64,000 nt of DNA from Agelaius tricolor (GCA_023055355.1 JALJCS010000034.1:1130001-1194000), one strand, 5' to 3'; counted from the stretch's first letter, positions 49,157-60,310 are shown. Notes: generated from the letters alone by a model not told the origin. Numbers and translations are program-made.

Positions 49157-50334
49157 CTGCCGGAAAGGGGAAACACGTGCTAGTGAACAGCAGCTCAGAA
49201 ACAATTCTTTTCTAATGTTACCTGCTCTACTTGACTGCTCGCTAACACAAGTCTCATTTTACCATTGCAGGGAGAAGGCTGTAGGAAAACGTCTGATGAG
49301 CAGCCACAAAAGGCCTCGCTCCCTGCTACACAGCCTGCAACAACCTCGGCAGAGCGGAGCAGCCAAATCACCGCGCTCTCCTTGCCGTGGGCAAGGGTAG
49401 AAGATGACTGGGGGAGGCACATAAAAAGAAGGGAAACGCTCCTATAAATGCACAGCCATTTGCTTTCAGAAGCCCAGAGTTCAGGATCTTCTCTAGGAAG
49501 CCAGACGTGACATGATATTTCTAAGATTTTCTTCTTCATCAAAGGAAATGTCCGTACATACACACTCTTACAAACATACCTAGGGTTTTGGGGTTTTTTT
49601 TCTTCTGAAGCTCCAAGAATGATTTCCCACCTTGATTCATTCAGAAGAAACGGCCCCTGTGACTCAGGTCAGAAGGGCGGCCTGCGTTTTTGATCACGAC
49701 AGCTTTTGGCTTTACCCTGTGAGCAGGAGCAGCAAGAGCTGAGGCTCAGCAGAGGCTGACCCCGGCCAGCCCCTTCCTCCCTTCCCTGTGTGTCACAATG
49801 ACTTCCAGGCAGAAGGATGCAAAGCAGGTTTGTGTCTTTTCTCTTCAGTGCCAATAGGTAAAAGATGTAGGCTTTGAAATAACTAATGACCCTCTCTTGG
49901 AACTCTCCCAAGGACAGTTTGAAAGCAAAGACAGAAGATTGCTGCTAAATCCATATGGGATAAGGATGAGAGCAGCAAGGATCCGAGGCCAGCAGCGTTG
50001 CCAGGCAGTGTCACGTCCCTGCCACCTCGTGACAAGGCACACAGCTGCAAAGCCCCAAAGCCTGCAAGCCCTGGAGCTGCCGCACGGATGGACCTGGTTC
50101 CCTTCCCAGGTGCCCAGAGGGACACCCGAGGGCAGGTGTCGTCCCCCGCCCCCCGAGGGCGCACCCAGAGCCCCGGGCAGGGACGGAGTCACTGACGGCT
50201 CTCTGGGGACGAGACCCTCCCTGCAGGTGACACCGGCTTGTCCTCTCCCTGTGGCACAGGGACCTCCAGGCTCTAGGACCAGCCTCATTTTGTCAGCATC
50301 CAGGTGCTGTGCTAGAGCCAGAGGGGTCAAGGCT
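49157..50334. other. No recognisable gene
   Basis: Mixed sequence. One minus-strand stretch (about 49,260-49,420) has a CCTCCCCCAG acceptor and an AATG/GTAAAA donor around an open frame, but I do not recognise the reading. I see nothing else. Confidence 0.4.
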
Positions 50335-50620
50335 TTCCAGAACCGTAGGATCCTTGCGGTTGCAAAAGCCTTCTAAGGACATCGAGCCCAGCTGCCGCCC
50401 CCCCAAATCAGGTCCCTAAACACCACATCTTGACATCCTTGACATGTCTCCAGGCATGGGGACTTCCCTGGGCAGCCTGCTCCTACGCCTCAGCACCCTT
50501 GCAGTGAAGAAATTTTCCCTCCAATCCAATCTAAGCCTTCCCTGCTGCAAGTTGAGGCCATTTCCTTTTGCCGTGTCACTTCTTACCTGGGAGACCTCGG
50601 TACTTCAACCTTACCTGCTC
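50335..50620 (-). mobile_element. CR1 LINE 3' end
   Basis: Reverse-oriented CR1: AAGGACATCGAGCCCAGCTG, TCTCCAGGCATGGGGACTTC, CAGTGAAGAAATTTTCCCTC and CAATCTAAGCCTTCCCTGC are the usual landmarks. It is 5'-truncated. Confidence 0.88.
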
Positions 50621-51169
50621 CTTCCCTAGGCGGTCTCTGGCTTGGCCGGAGGAGAGGAGAAACACTCCCACCACAGGAATGGCAGCTCAGGAGGTCCCAC
50701 ACCAAGGCCAGGGGGAGCAGCCGTCCTCGCCAGAGCTCGCACGTCCCTTCTTCTCAGAGATTGGCTCTGCTTTTCCTCCCGGGCAGATCTCTGCTGAGTG
50801 CTTCACACTTGCCTGTTTGGAGGAGGGGGGGAAAAGAGGTTAGCCAAGTTTTTTATCCAGACTTAGCTGCTGGCTTTGCCTCCTCCTGACTTCCTTCTGC
50901 TAAGAAAACAGCTGCCTTTGGACTTCTAGGGGCAACTTGCACGTCATGCCTGAAAAGGAACTACAGAAAAGCGCCTCATTTATAAAGCCTCAGCCAAGAA
51001 GACAGACAGCCATGGCAGGCACCAGGCCAGCTCTGCTCCTCCTTCAAGTTGTTCCCAAAGCTGCTGGAAGAACTGAAGGCTCCTTTGGCCTTCCATTGCT
51101 CGGCTTGTCCCGAGAAAGAGCTTTGAGTGTTGTTACCCCTCCAGAAAGGAAGGGCCTTTCTGTCTCACA
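50621..51169. other. No recognisable gene
   Basis: Sequence between two CR1 fragments. I see no gene, RNA or other repeat. Confidence 0.4.
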
Positions 51170-51432
51170 CACTCGGTGACACAAGGCTACGCAGCCTCTG
51201 CTCCAGGTGGGAAGGGCTTCCTTCCTCCTCTGGCACCTGGCTGGCACAGGTTGCTCAGAGGTCCTGGGGCTGCCCCATCGCTGCAAGTGCTCAAGGCCCG
51301 TCGGTGCTCTGCGATGAGGCTCTGAGCAAGCTGCTCGATGGAAGCACGTCCCTGCCCACGGCGGCAGCAGCCTTGGAATGAGGTGATCTTTAGAGCCCCT
51401 TGCAACCTGAATTCTTCCATGATTCTGTGAAC
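51170..51432 (+). mobile_element. CR1 LINE 3' end
   Basis: A plus-oriented CR1 tail: TGGCACAGGTTGCTCAGAGG, CTCAAGGCCC, AATGAGGTGATCTTTAGAGC and CAACCTGAATTCTTCCATG, ending in ATTCTGTG. Confidence 0.88.
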
Positions 51433-51639
51433 TGAAAAAAGCGGGGAAAGAAATCTGTAAAGGTCACTAAATGCATCCAAGCACATCCCCAAGGATCCAA
51501 TCCTCAGCAGCCCATGCAAGGCAAGGTCAGAGCTCTCTGCCCACCGAGGACACGGCAAGCAGCACGGACCTTTCTCCCACTCTCCAGCACGGAGAAGTGG
51601 GAAGCCAGAGGGAGTCCGTCTGTTTACAGACACCGGAGG

Positions 51640-52084
51640 GCGGCGGGAAAGGGCGGGACGGGGCGGGCGGTCTTACCTTGCAAAGCTGGCGGCAGAAAGG
51701 GCGGGCAGCGCCGCCGCCCCGCCGGGATTTTCCGGCCCGCCGTCGCTTCCGCCGCCTGGAGAGGCGCGTGCGCGGGCTCGGGGGGGTGCAGCCCCGTTCC
51801 CGTTCCGACGGCGTTCGCCCGCCCCCGCTCGCTGCCCCCGGCCCGCGGAGCGCTGCGACCGCACCTCCGCCGCCCGCCGAAAGCCGCCCCGCCGGGCCGC
51901 CCCCCCCCCCCCCCCGGCCATTCTTCTCAGCCATCGTGTCCCTTTTGCACTCCTGAACGTCTTTCACCCCTCCCGGCCATTTACCGAGCCCGCCCCGCCC
52001 GCCGCTCGCTCCCGCCCCTCGCCCTCGCCTCGCTCGGCAGCCGCGTCCTTGCCCCGCCCCCGGCAGCCAGCGGCGAGGGGCAGG
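51640..52084. promoter_or_regulatory. CpG island, first part
   Basis: CpG-dense DNA with a C14 run near 51,900. It leads into the tandem E2F/YY1 array. Reading frames are composition-driven. Confidence 0.55.
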
Positions 52085-52880
52085 GCGCTGGCTCGGGGGG
52101 CTGCAGTACCGCGCTCTGGCCAAAGGGCGGCAGACTCCCGGGTCCGCGATATCCCCGCCCTTTTGGCCGCCATTTTGAGAAGGTCAAAAAAAAAAAAACC
52201 CGCGACATTGGCGACGCGCCACTCCCAACATGGCGGCCGAGAGAGGACCTCCTCGGCCGAGAGAGGCGGTTACTCACATGCCAGTCAGAAACACGCCAAA
52301 ATACACCCACCCGCGGCGCCGCTGACCCCACAGCCCGTGTCGGGCACACCTGAAACACAAGAGAAAATCCCGCCGGGGCCGCGCCGGCGTCGGTGTCCTG
52401 TGCAGGCAGTCCGCATAGACACACCGGGGTCCTACGCTTTCCCGCCCTTTTGGCCGCCATTTTCAGAAGGTCAAACAAACTCCCGCGACAGTGGTGACGC
52501 GCCACTCCCAACATGGCGGCCGAGAGAGGCCCCCCCCCCCCCCCCCCTCCCACCTCGGCCGAGAGAGGCGGTTACTCACATGCCGGTCCGAAACCCGCAA
52601 AAGTACGCCCGCCCGCGGCGCCGCTGACCCCACAGCCCGTGTCGGGTACACCTAAAACGCCACAAAAATCCCGCCGGGGCCGCGCTGGCGTCGGTGTTCC
52701 GTGCAGGCAGTCCGCATAGACACACCGCCGGGGGCCCTCCGCTTTCCCGCCCTTTTCGCCGCCATTTTCAGAAGGTCAACCAAACTCCGCCACGCGCCAC
52801 GCCCAAGAGGGCTGCCTGGCGGCGGCGGGCTGCAGTACCGCGCTCTGCCCACAAGGCGGCACCACTGCCGCCCACCCCAG
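52085..52880. repeat. Tandem array of promoter-like units, about 290-305 bp
   Basis: CCGCCCTTTT followed by GCCGCCATTTT recurs at 52,155, 52,442 and 52,747. Between them AACATGGCGGCCGAGAGAGG, GGCGGTTACTCACATGCC, CCACAGCCCGTGTCGGG and GCAGGCAGTCCGCATAGACA recur in order. TTTCCCGC (E2F type) lies at 52,438 and 52,743; GCCATTTT and ATGGCGGC are YY1-type. On the minus strand each unit has GGCAT/GTGAGT, a donor-like sequence. The flanks CTGCAGTACCGCGCTCTG occur at both ends (about 52,100 and 52,830). Confidence 0.85.
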
Positions 52881-53039
52881 CCGGGGGCGCCGCGCGCCTT
52901 GGGCCTGCGGGCGGCCAAGGCGGCAAAAAAGAACAGGGGCCATCCCCCCCAAAAACTCCTCTAAAAATAAATGCCAAAAACCTGCCTCTTACCAAACAAG
53001 AACCAAATAAGCCCCCTTTCTTTCATGCCTTCTTGAAAT

Positions 53040-54060
53040 AAATTTGATAGTTCTAGTTTTCCTAGTTCTATTCACACCCATATTTATACCGGACAGTGAT
53101 GTGTTACGTCGTTTATACCATCTATTATGCCTATTCCTATTATCTGTATTTATTCATACTTTGTGGTTTTAGCAATATCATTATCTATTGATTGTATATT
53201 TCTCGACTTCCATTTAGATTTCTATCATACTTTTATTCTTCCAAAAAAAATCCCATCTCTAACCAAACAAATACCAAAAAACCCTTCTTTTCAACTCTAT
53301 TGAAATAGTTTTATATTTAGAGCTTGCATAATTATATTCACTTTTATAGTCACCGTTTATACTGATGCATTCCATTCATCATTACATATCACATATCTAT
53401 TATTCACATCATAGAGATAAATCATTATTTTTATCATGTACCAAATCTACTGCTACAACTTCTTTTTTCTAATAGTTTCAATTTTTATATCCATCTTGAT
53501 GTATTCATAAGATCTTTTTACAAGTAGATTTCTACCTTTCTATCATTTGTATTTGTAGTTTTTATAATAAAACCCCTGCTTTTGCCAAGTAAAAAACAAA
53601 ACCATCCTTTCTTTTAAACTACTTTTAATAATGTTGTTGTATTTACAGTTACCATATCTATAATGTTTTAGATATTATATCATAGCGACGTACTAGATTT
53701 ATAGCTGTTTCCTATAATATACCATCATAAGATGTATACGGTATCACTTGTATTACGTGTTGTATGGATTTATGTCACTTTACATTTACAATCCTTTAAT
53801 AATTTGATCTATATATCTGCATAGATTCGCAACACATTTCTAGATTTAAAATTTCCTTTGAGCTGTGTTTATATTTAGCCTCTCTATTGATATATCTATC
53901 AACATACACAATGCTCTTTGAAAAATACAATATCTTATTGGAATATATCATGACTTAAGTTACCTGTTAAATTTTAGATCAAAATAAAAGTTTATTCCCA
54001 TTTCTACACATCTACTCGTTTTGTTTAAAGATAGCTATCCTTAGAATTTTACATTTAAAA
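53040..54060 (+). repeat. AT-rich satellite-like block 3
   Basis: Units begin at 53,247 and 53,579 (about 330 bp apart) with AAAATCCCATCTCTAACC and AAAACCCCTGC. The segment from GTGGTTTTAGCAATATC (53,162) to about 53,620 aligns with 41,896-42,360. Confidence 0.7.
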
Positions 54061-55180
54061 TCCAATTCCTAAATGCAATGACAAAACAAACAGTATCGAA
54101 TTCCCACCAATGTCTTCCAAAACCATCAAGATACCTCCACCAGCCAAACAACTGCCAGCGAAAAAAACACACAACACTCTTTTCACTAACAGTTCTCATC
54201 ACATCAGAAAAATGGAACCAAACGAAAAGAAAACCCTGGAGAAACACACGCAGCAAATCACAAAAACCTCTAAAAAAACCCAAACCAACTCGCTCAACTC
54301 CAATCAGTGCCACTGACCCTGAACGTTATTTTAAAAACTAACCAAAATTCTACATCTACACTAACTCAAAGAATAAGCAATACTCTGTCAAAAGAACTTT
54401 AGAAAGCGAACTAATGAACGAAATAGAAAAAAACCAAAAAATCTCAACCACTAAAAAATAAGAAAATAACTACCCAAAAAAAAAAAAAAAAACCCTACTT
54501 AAAAAGACCCACCATATAAATACCCACGTTCCCAAAAATAAAACTGATCAATAACCACCAAATACGTCAAAGGACAACAAGAAACGAAAAAAAAAGAAAA
54601 AAGAAAAAAAAAAAAGAAAATACATTTGTAAAACAAAAGTCCCCCAAACCAAAGCAACTTCAATTTACGTCAAAAAAATTATTCCCAACTGAAGAATAAA
54701 CGCATAGAACCTCATTCGATCAAAATAAAAATACCACCCAGAAATAAACACAAAGCCGAAAGAGAAACGTAACCATTCACAAGATCTCCCAAATGATCCG
54801 TAACAATAAAACGTACACTACAATCAAACAAACCAAACAAATAAAAGCCCTGGAAGACGAGAAACACAAACGCAATTAGAGAGATTTTAAAAACCCCGCT
54901 GCTATTAACGACACGACGCCACCTCGAACCCACCGAAACAAACGCTACACGCCCACGCTAATAAAAGCCACGGCGACAGAATTAAAATCCGAGCCGCTGC
55001 TTCACGCAACGACCCGTAGAAACCATTGCACGCCTTTAAAAGCAGAATAGCCCGGCAAAAAAAATATCCGACTACAGAACTCGATTCAAACCAAACCTTT
55101 ATCGTCACCACCCGAACCGAGAACCGTACCGGTCAGGAAGAACGCCATAGCCCTTAGCGCACACCCACTGCGACCAGAAC
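54061..55180. other. Strongly A+C-biased block 2
   Basis: About 1.1 kb with the plus strand rich in A and C and short A runs, directly left of a CpG island. The minus strand reads like a T+G-rich first intron of a leftward transcript. Short minus-strand hydrophobic frames are a by-product of TTT and GTT codons. Confidence 0.6.
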
Positions 55181-55229
55181 AAACCCGTGCGATCGATCCC
55201 TACAAAGCCACCTCCGAGCCACGACACCC

Positions 55230-55750
55230 AAGAACTTGCGGCAGCCCAACCCCGCGCTGCCGGCCCCGGACGGAGCGCGGCTCCCGGCGGCAAAGCGGCT
55301 CCTCCGGCGGCTGCTCCGGCGCGCAGGGGCGGCGCCGCCCCGGAGACCCCCCCGCCCCCGCCCGCTCCCCCTGCCCGGGGGGCCCCGGCGGCGCCCGAGC
55401 CCCGCGCCCGGAGCGGACAGAGCGGCCGGCACCGGCCGGGCCGGCGCAGCAGCGCCCGCGCCGCCTCTGCCGCCCTTGGCCGGCCCGGCGCCAGCTGCCC
55501 TCGGCTCCGCACGGCGGCTCGCACCGGCAAAGCGGCTCCGCCGCTGCCGCGCCAAATTCCCCGTGCGCCTCGGCACCCGCCCGGCCCGGGCCGGCAGCGC
55601 TCCCGAGCGGCAACGCTCCGGGCCGGGCCGCGGCCACAAGAAGCGCCCGCAAATGCAGCGGCACAGCCCGACTGCAGCCCTGCAAACGCCGCCAGAGCTG
55701 CGGCTTCCCGCAACTCAACCCCGAAACTGACGCCGCGGGCGGCGCTCACC
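55230..55750 (-). promoter_or_regulatory. CpG island, probable leftward promoter
   Basis: About 520 bp of very CpG-dense DNA. The adjoining T+G-rich minus strand to the left suggests that transcription runs leftward. A 214-codon minus-strand frame crosses the island (55,105-55,749) but is composed of Ala, Gly and Arg and is not recognised. Confidence 0.55.
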
Positions 55751-55779
55751 TCGCTTCAACAAGGGCAAAGAAATGGCTT

Positions 55780-56130
55780 CTCCCCTTCAAGTTCACCCCC
55801 TAGGAGAGCAGAAAAGAAGGGGCTTTCCTCCAATGAAATCCTTCAAGCCATGTGCAAAGGGGGATTTTGACCTCCATTCAAACCCTTGCAAAGGAGGGAC
55901 ACCAGCGCTGTCCCCTCCATTTAAACCTTAGGATGATGAAAATGGGCTGGCTGCCTTCAAATCAAAGCCATCCGATGACAACAATACTTTGCCCATTCCA
56001 GTTCAAATGGAACGCAGGGATTCCCTGTCACCCCTGGGATACCCCTAACAGCCGGGAAAAGGCAGCTTTTCCTTCAATCAACACCCTTCGAACCGCAGGT
56101 GAAGGCGGATCCCTCTCAGTTCAAACACAG
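55780..56130 (+). repeat. Degenerate minisatellite, about 50-bp spacing
   Basis: Blocks of the form CCTCCA.TTCAAACC recur every 45-55 bp (CTCCATTCAAACC, CTCCATTTAAACC, CCTTCAAATCAAAGCC, TTCCAGTTCAAATGG, CCTTCAATCAACACC). No coding content is seen. Confidence 0.5.
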
Positions 56131-57441
56131 ACAATATTAGGAGAGTAGCTGCTTGCCTCTCCTTCATTTCTTTTGTCTTCACAAGCTCCCTTTTTGTTCC
56201 TGGGGAACCGGGGAGGGGGGGCTGCCAAGATCCAATTGAAAAGGGAAAGGACCAAAGTCCCCGCTCCAAATCCACACGCGCTCACCCGTTCGGCTGCTGC
56301 TTCCCGGCACAAAGATTCGTCCCTCGGCAACTTCTTCAAGCGATGCTCCGCGGATCCAAGCGCGTATCCAGGTGTTCGCCCAGACGCTGCCAGCAGCTCT
56401 CGCAGTCCTTCCATGAGACAGCCCCGGGAGCCCCCCATGAACCCCTCTACTCAGCAGCTCCATGCAAAAGGCAGCTGAGGCGAAGCCTCCCCCTAAAACA
56501 GCCTCGCCCCCCACCCCCGGCAGGAGCCGGCCCCTCATCATCCTCACAGCTCACACCTGGGGCTGCTCCGAGCCCCCCATCATCCTCACAGCTCACACCT
56601 GGCACTGATGCCACTCCCCAACAGCGCCTCTCCCCGTCCAGCACACAGCCCGCTTCTCACAGACACAGAGCCAACAGAAATCTGCTCCGGGTGCTGGCTG
56701 TTCTTAGTCCGTCTGCTTCCACAATTCAGACACGGACGTGCGCTGATGGCACTGAGGGAAAGCTTTCCAGTGCACAAAACTGTCATTCTGGTAGCACGCT
56801 TTGAGACGCCTTCAGAAAAAGCAGAATCAGCGTCACCTCCTAAGAGCCCTGCTGAGGAACCCCGCCCTCCTTGGGACACCCAATGCAGCAGAGCTCGAAA
56901 AACGAGGGCCAAAGTCAAGCTTGGAGTGGGAAAAGACAATAGAAATACAGCAGCTGTTCAAAAAAGCCTTCACACAGCAATAGTGGGAACCGGTCACGTT
57001 TCTTCTTTCCTTGCTCTCTGAAATGACATCAATACGAAGTAAAAAACCCACACGAAACACAAGGCAGAGCTGGGATTTCACACGTCTTCCTTTTGGCTCT
57101 CGGGATGACAAGCGCCTCTTTCGGGACTGCGACACGATTTGGGCGCTGGCAGAGAACGGAGGCAAAAGGTGCCAGAGAGCCCTTTCTATGGCCTTCAGCC
57201 CCTGCAGCTGTTCTGAGGGTTCCAGGGCACAGCTCGGTCCGTTCCTAGATCAAAACCTCACGGCAATATCTTCAGAACTACAACCCATCTCCAGTCGGAG
57301 CTTCCTACATTCCTGTAAACAAATGAGTGCAGAGAGAGGGTTTCTCCCCAGCTGAGGTTAGAGACCAATTCCTATTCTTTAGCAATACCTAGAAAACCGA
57401 ATGCCTTGCCAGGTTTTAGCATCCTACACCCACTCACCCCT
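56131..57441. other. No recognisable gene; short tandem duplication
   Basis: CATCATCCTCACAGCTCACA occurs twice, 42 bp apart (56,536 and 56,578). Otherwise I see short frames only and no known family. Confidence 0.45.
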
Positions 57442-57959
57442 CCCTGTGCATTTGGTGGCAGCTTTGGGTCCCTCTGGGGGACGGCACCCAGCGTGACCCC
57501 CGCCCCTCGCCCGCCCCCCACCGGCTCCTGCACCGCCGTGGGGCTCCCTCTCCTGGGCACCTTGGGGTGCCCCCAACGGCATCAGAGCCCCGAGCCTTCA
57601 CCCCGCCTTTCCCTGACCCCCAAAGAAGGCTCCGAACGAGTCCGACTGCCCTGGACAGCAGCGCAGCGCTTCCCCCAAGCCCTTCCCACACGTGCATGGC
57701 CCCAGCAAGGGATTCTGCTGCAACAAGAAAGGGGGGGCAGCCCCCAGAAGGCTTGAGGTTCCTGCCCAGCCTCGCTGTCCCGGGCCAGGGGCAGCGAGAG
57801 AGGGAGCGGCACAGACGGCGGGGACGGCCCGGCACGGAGCGGGGGCCGCTCTCAGCGCGATGCCGGCAAAGCCGCAGCTCCGGCGCTGTCGGCCGCGCAG
57901 CTTGAGCGGCACGGGGGGATCCGCCGAGAGCCTCCGGCCCCGCGCGGGGACTCCCGCAA

Positions 57960-58420
57960 GGGCCCAGGGGCGCCGGGCTCCGGCCCTCGGGGCTTTATTC
58001 TCCGGCAGCCCGAGCCCCGCGGCTGCGGGGCAAAGAAGGAAAGGGGGCACGGGAAGAGAGGAGCGAGAGCAGGGCACGACAAAGGGCGGCGAGGGAGCTC
58101 GGGCTGTGCAGGAAAGCGGCACGGGAAGGGAAAGCCCGGGACGAGGGTACAGGGAGGTTGGGCAGAGGAAGGAGAGAGGGGGAACAGAAGGGAGTAGCGG
58201 GTAGGGACAGGACAGGAAGGAGCCGGCTTTGTGGGAGGAGAGGGAATGGGGGAAAGGGAGCGAGAGAAGGCGAATACGGGGAGAAGGAAGGAGGGCTAGA
58301 GAGAGGGACAGGCGGGGAAGCCTCCCAGAGCCCCGGCTGCACCCCGAGCCCGGCCCGGCGCCTCGCCCTGCCCGGGATGCTGCGGCGCTCGGCGGAGCTC
58401 GGCTCGCTCCGGAGACGCTC
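57960..58420 (-). other. Two-exon transcription-unit-like module, copy D
   Basis: Nearly identical to copy C. A pyrimidine tract ends in CTTTGCCCCGCAG (58,023-58,035) and AATAAA lies at 57,994-57,999 on the minus strand. The near identity to C means recent duplication or gene conversion, so it is not independent evidence of function. Confidence 0.42.
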
Positions 58421-58500
58421 GGCTCGAGTCGGCTCTTGTCGGCTAAACTCGGCTACTGTCGCCTCAATTCGGCTCTTGTCGCCTGCATTCGCCTCTTCGG
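58380..58500 (-). repeat. 10-bp-periodic TCGG array
   Basis: CTCGGCTCGAG, TCGGCTCTTG, TCGGCTAAAC, TCGGCTACTG and TCGCCTCAAT follow each other at exact 10-bp spacing. This is clearer than in copy 1 of the block and close to the array at 21,471. Confidence 0.85.
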
Positions 58501-58674
58501 CCGAGCTCGCCTCGCTTCGGCCCAACTCCCAGCCGCTCTGTGCCTTCGGCGCGCCTCGGCTCCGCTCGCCTCGCCTCGGCTCCCTGAGGGCGGGCAAGCG
58601 CCGCCGCCTCCCGTTCAGCTCGCCCGGCTCGGGGCTCTCCCGCTGCCGCGTCCCGCCCGAAGTAGACTAGACCC

Positions 58675-58837
58675 GCCGCCATTAACATAGAAACAACCAA
58701 CATGGACCAATCACAGATCCACCTGCTGCATTCCATAGCAGCAGATAATCAGTGTTTACATTCTGTTCCTGAGGCCTCTCAGCTTCTCAGGAGGAAAAAT
58801 CCTAACGAAAGGATTTTTCATAAAAGATGTCTGCGAC
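58675..58837 (-). mobile_element. Truncated songbird LTR fragment
   Basis: The reverse complement, starting TCGCAGACATCTTTTATG at 58,837, matches the first 150 bp of the LTR at the window start. The 3' part of the LTR is missing; the cut lies 18 bp from the end of the 1.2-kb duplication. Confidence 0.82.
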
Positions 58838-60149
58838 GCTCTGCACTCAATGAAGGCAGCCTCCAGCTTTGTCTCAGAGATACCTGGCAGCTGGACAGTA
58901 ACTGGAAAACACACATAATAGAAACTGCAGCAAATGTCATCTGAAAAAATAAACAGCCGTGATGTCCCAGCACCCCCCACCCCATCACCCAGAGTCCCCA
59001 AAGCCCCCGCACCACCCATCACCCACAGCCAGGGAATTGGCACCTCTCCCTGCAAGGGGCTTCAGCAGGGCATTGCCGCACCCTCAGACTGAAGATGTGC
59101 AGCACACAGCACTGATGCTGCAGTGACATTGCAAATAAAATGTGCCAGCACTGATAACCATCATTTCACATTTGGTTGGTATAAATATGTAACTCTTTTT
59201 CTCCTTAATCAAAAATAAGCTGCTGCAGAGTTCACCATCTCTCTCAATGGAATTCACTAAAGGATTTGGAGATGATGTGCAGGCAAAGACAGCATGCTCA
59301 CTAATCCATGTGTTTTGGAAAGGCCCTGCTTTGCCATACAACTACACGTGCAGCTGTGGAGTCAGCCCAGCTGTGCTTGCTGACTGAGCCAGCTCAGACC
59401 AGACACCATTCAGTTAAAGTAATGCAGGGTTCGTGCTGAAAGCTACAAAACCATATACAAAACCCATCCATCACCTGAACACATCAGGCATATGAGTTTG
59501 TGAGGTTTTTTCCCATTCAAGAATGTCACAATAGGACACAAAATGAATGACATGCACAAGCTGAAACGTCCAAGATAAAAAGAAGGAAGTTTATATCCAA
59601 ACTCCAATATTTATAGACTTTCAAAAGCACCCATGGATTGGAGGATGAAATTCACACCTCTCCAGCCACACTGGTCAAACCAACAGTCCATCAAATTTCT
59701 CCTCCTCCGTAAAGGAATGCAAAACGATCATTATTTACATGAAAAGTGTGTGAGAAACTCCATTACAAAAATGTAAACATCAGAAGGCTTAGAAGAACTT
59801 AGAAAAACTGGGTGACACAAAAAGTCCAGGGCTGTGTTTATTTTTCTGTCAAATTCCACTGTTTCTAGGGAATAGATACATACAGGGAATAAATACATAC
59901 AGAGTATTTGTAAGCAATTCCAGCTCTGCCCTTTGCTTGACACCTCACCTGGAGATGCAGTGGCATTTCATTTATCTTGCTTGTCTCAGGGTTAATTTTG
60001 GCAGCAGCCAGGAAGGGCATAGCCCTGCAATTATTTGATGCCACCTCGTGCCATGGACATAGGGTGGTGGGGGTGTTTCTTTGGTGGTGCATGGTCACAT
60101 CACGCTGGATTCTGCGAGGTGAGCAGTCACATGTTAACTGTGCACCACT
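58838..60149. other. No recognisable gene
   Basis: AT-leaning sequence with short frames. I see no known repeat or gene. Confidence 0.45.
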
Positions 60150-60310
60150 CTGCACACTCTGCTATTAGCATTGTTCTTACAGTTTTTCCTATTTCTTTGC
60201 CTTTTCTAGTAAATTGTTCTTATCTCACATTTTTGTGCCTCCCGTTCTCCTCTCTATCCTGCTGCATAGGGAAGGGGAAGGAAGTGAGCAGTTTGTGGTC
60301 TGGGGTGCTA
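60150..60310 (+). mobile_element. Degenerate ERV LTR 3' fragment
   Basis: CTGCTATTAGCATTGTTCTT, TAAATTGTTCTTATCTCAC, a TTCTCCTCTCTATCC segment and GGGGAAGGAAGTGAGCAG resemble the 3' part of a common avian ERV LTR. It ends in GTGGTCTGGGGTGCTAC-like sequence. It is repeated at 60,365. Confidence 0.55.

Larger units (their letters stand above)
57442..58657 (-). repeat. 1.2-kb duplicated block, copy 2
   Basis: Duplicate of 40,441-41,643, 17 kb away and in the same orientation. It contains module copy D and an array with two more decamers than copy 1. It is cut at its right end, close to an LTR fragment. Confidence 0.93.

Noticed and set aside
54041..55111. Small hydrophobic minus-strand frames resembling membrane proteins
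   Set aside because: The hydrophobicity comes from T+G-rich sequence (Phe, Leu, Val and Trp codons). Similar frames appear throughout the biased blocks.
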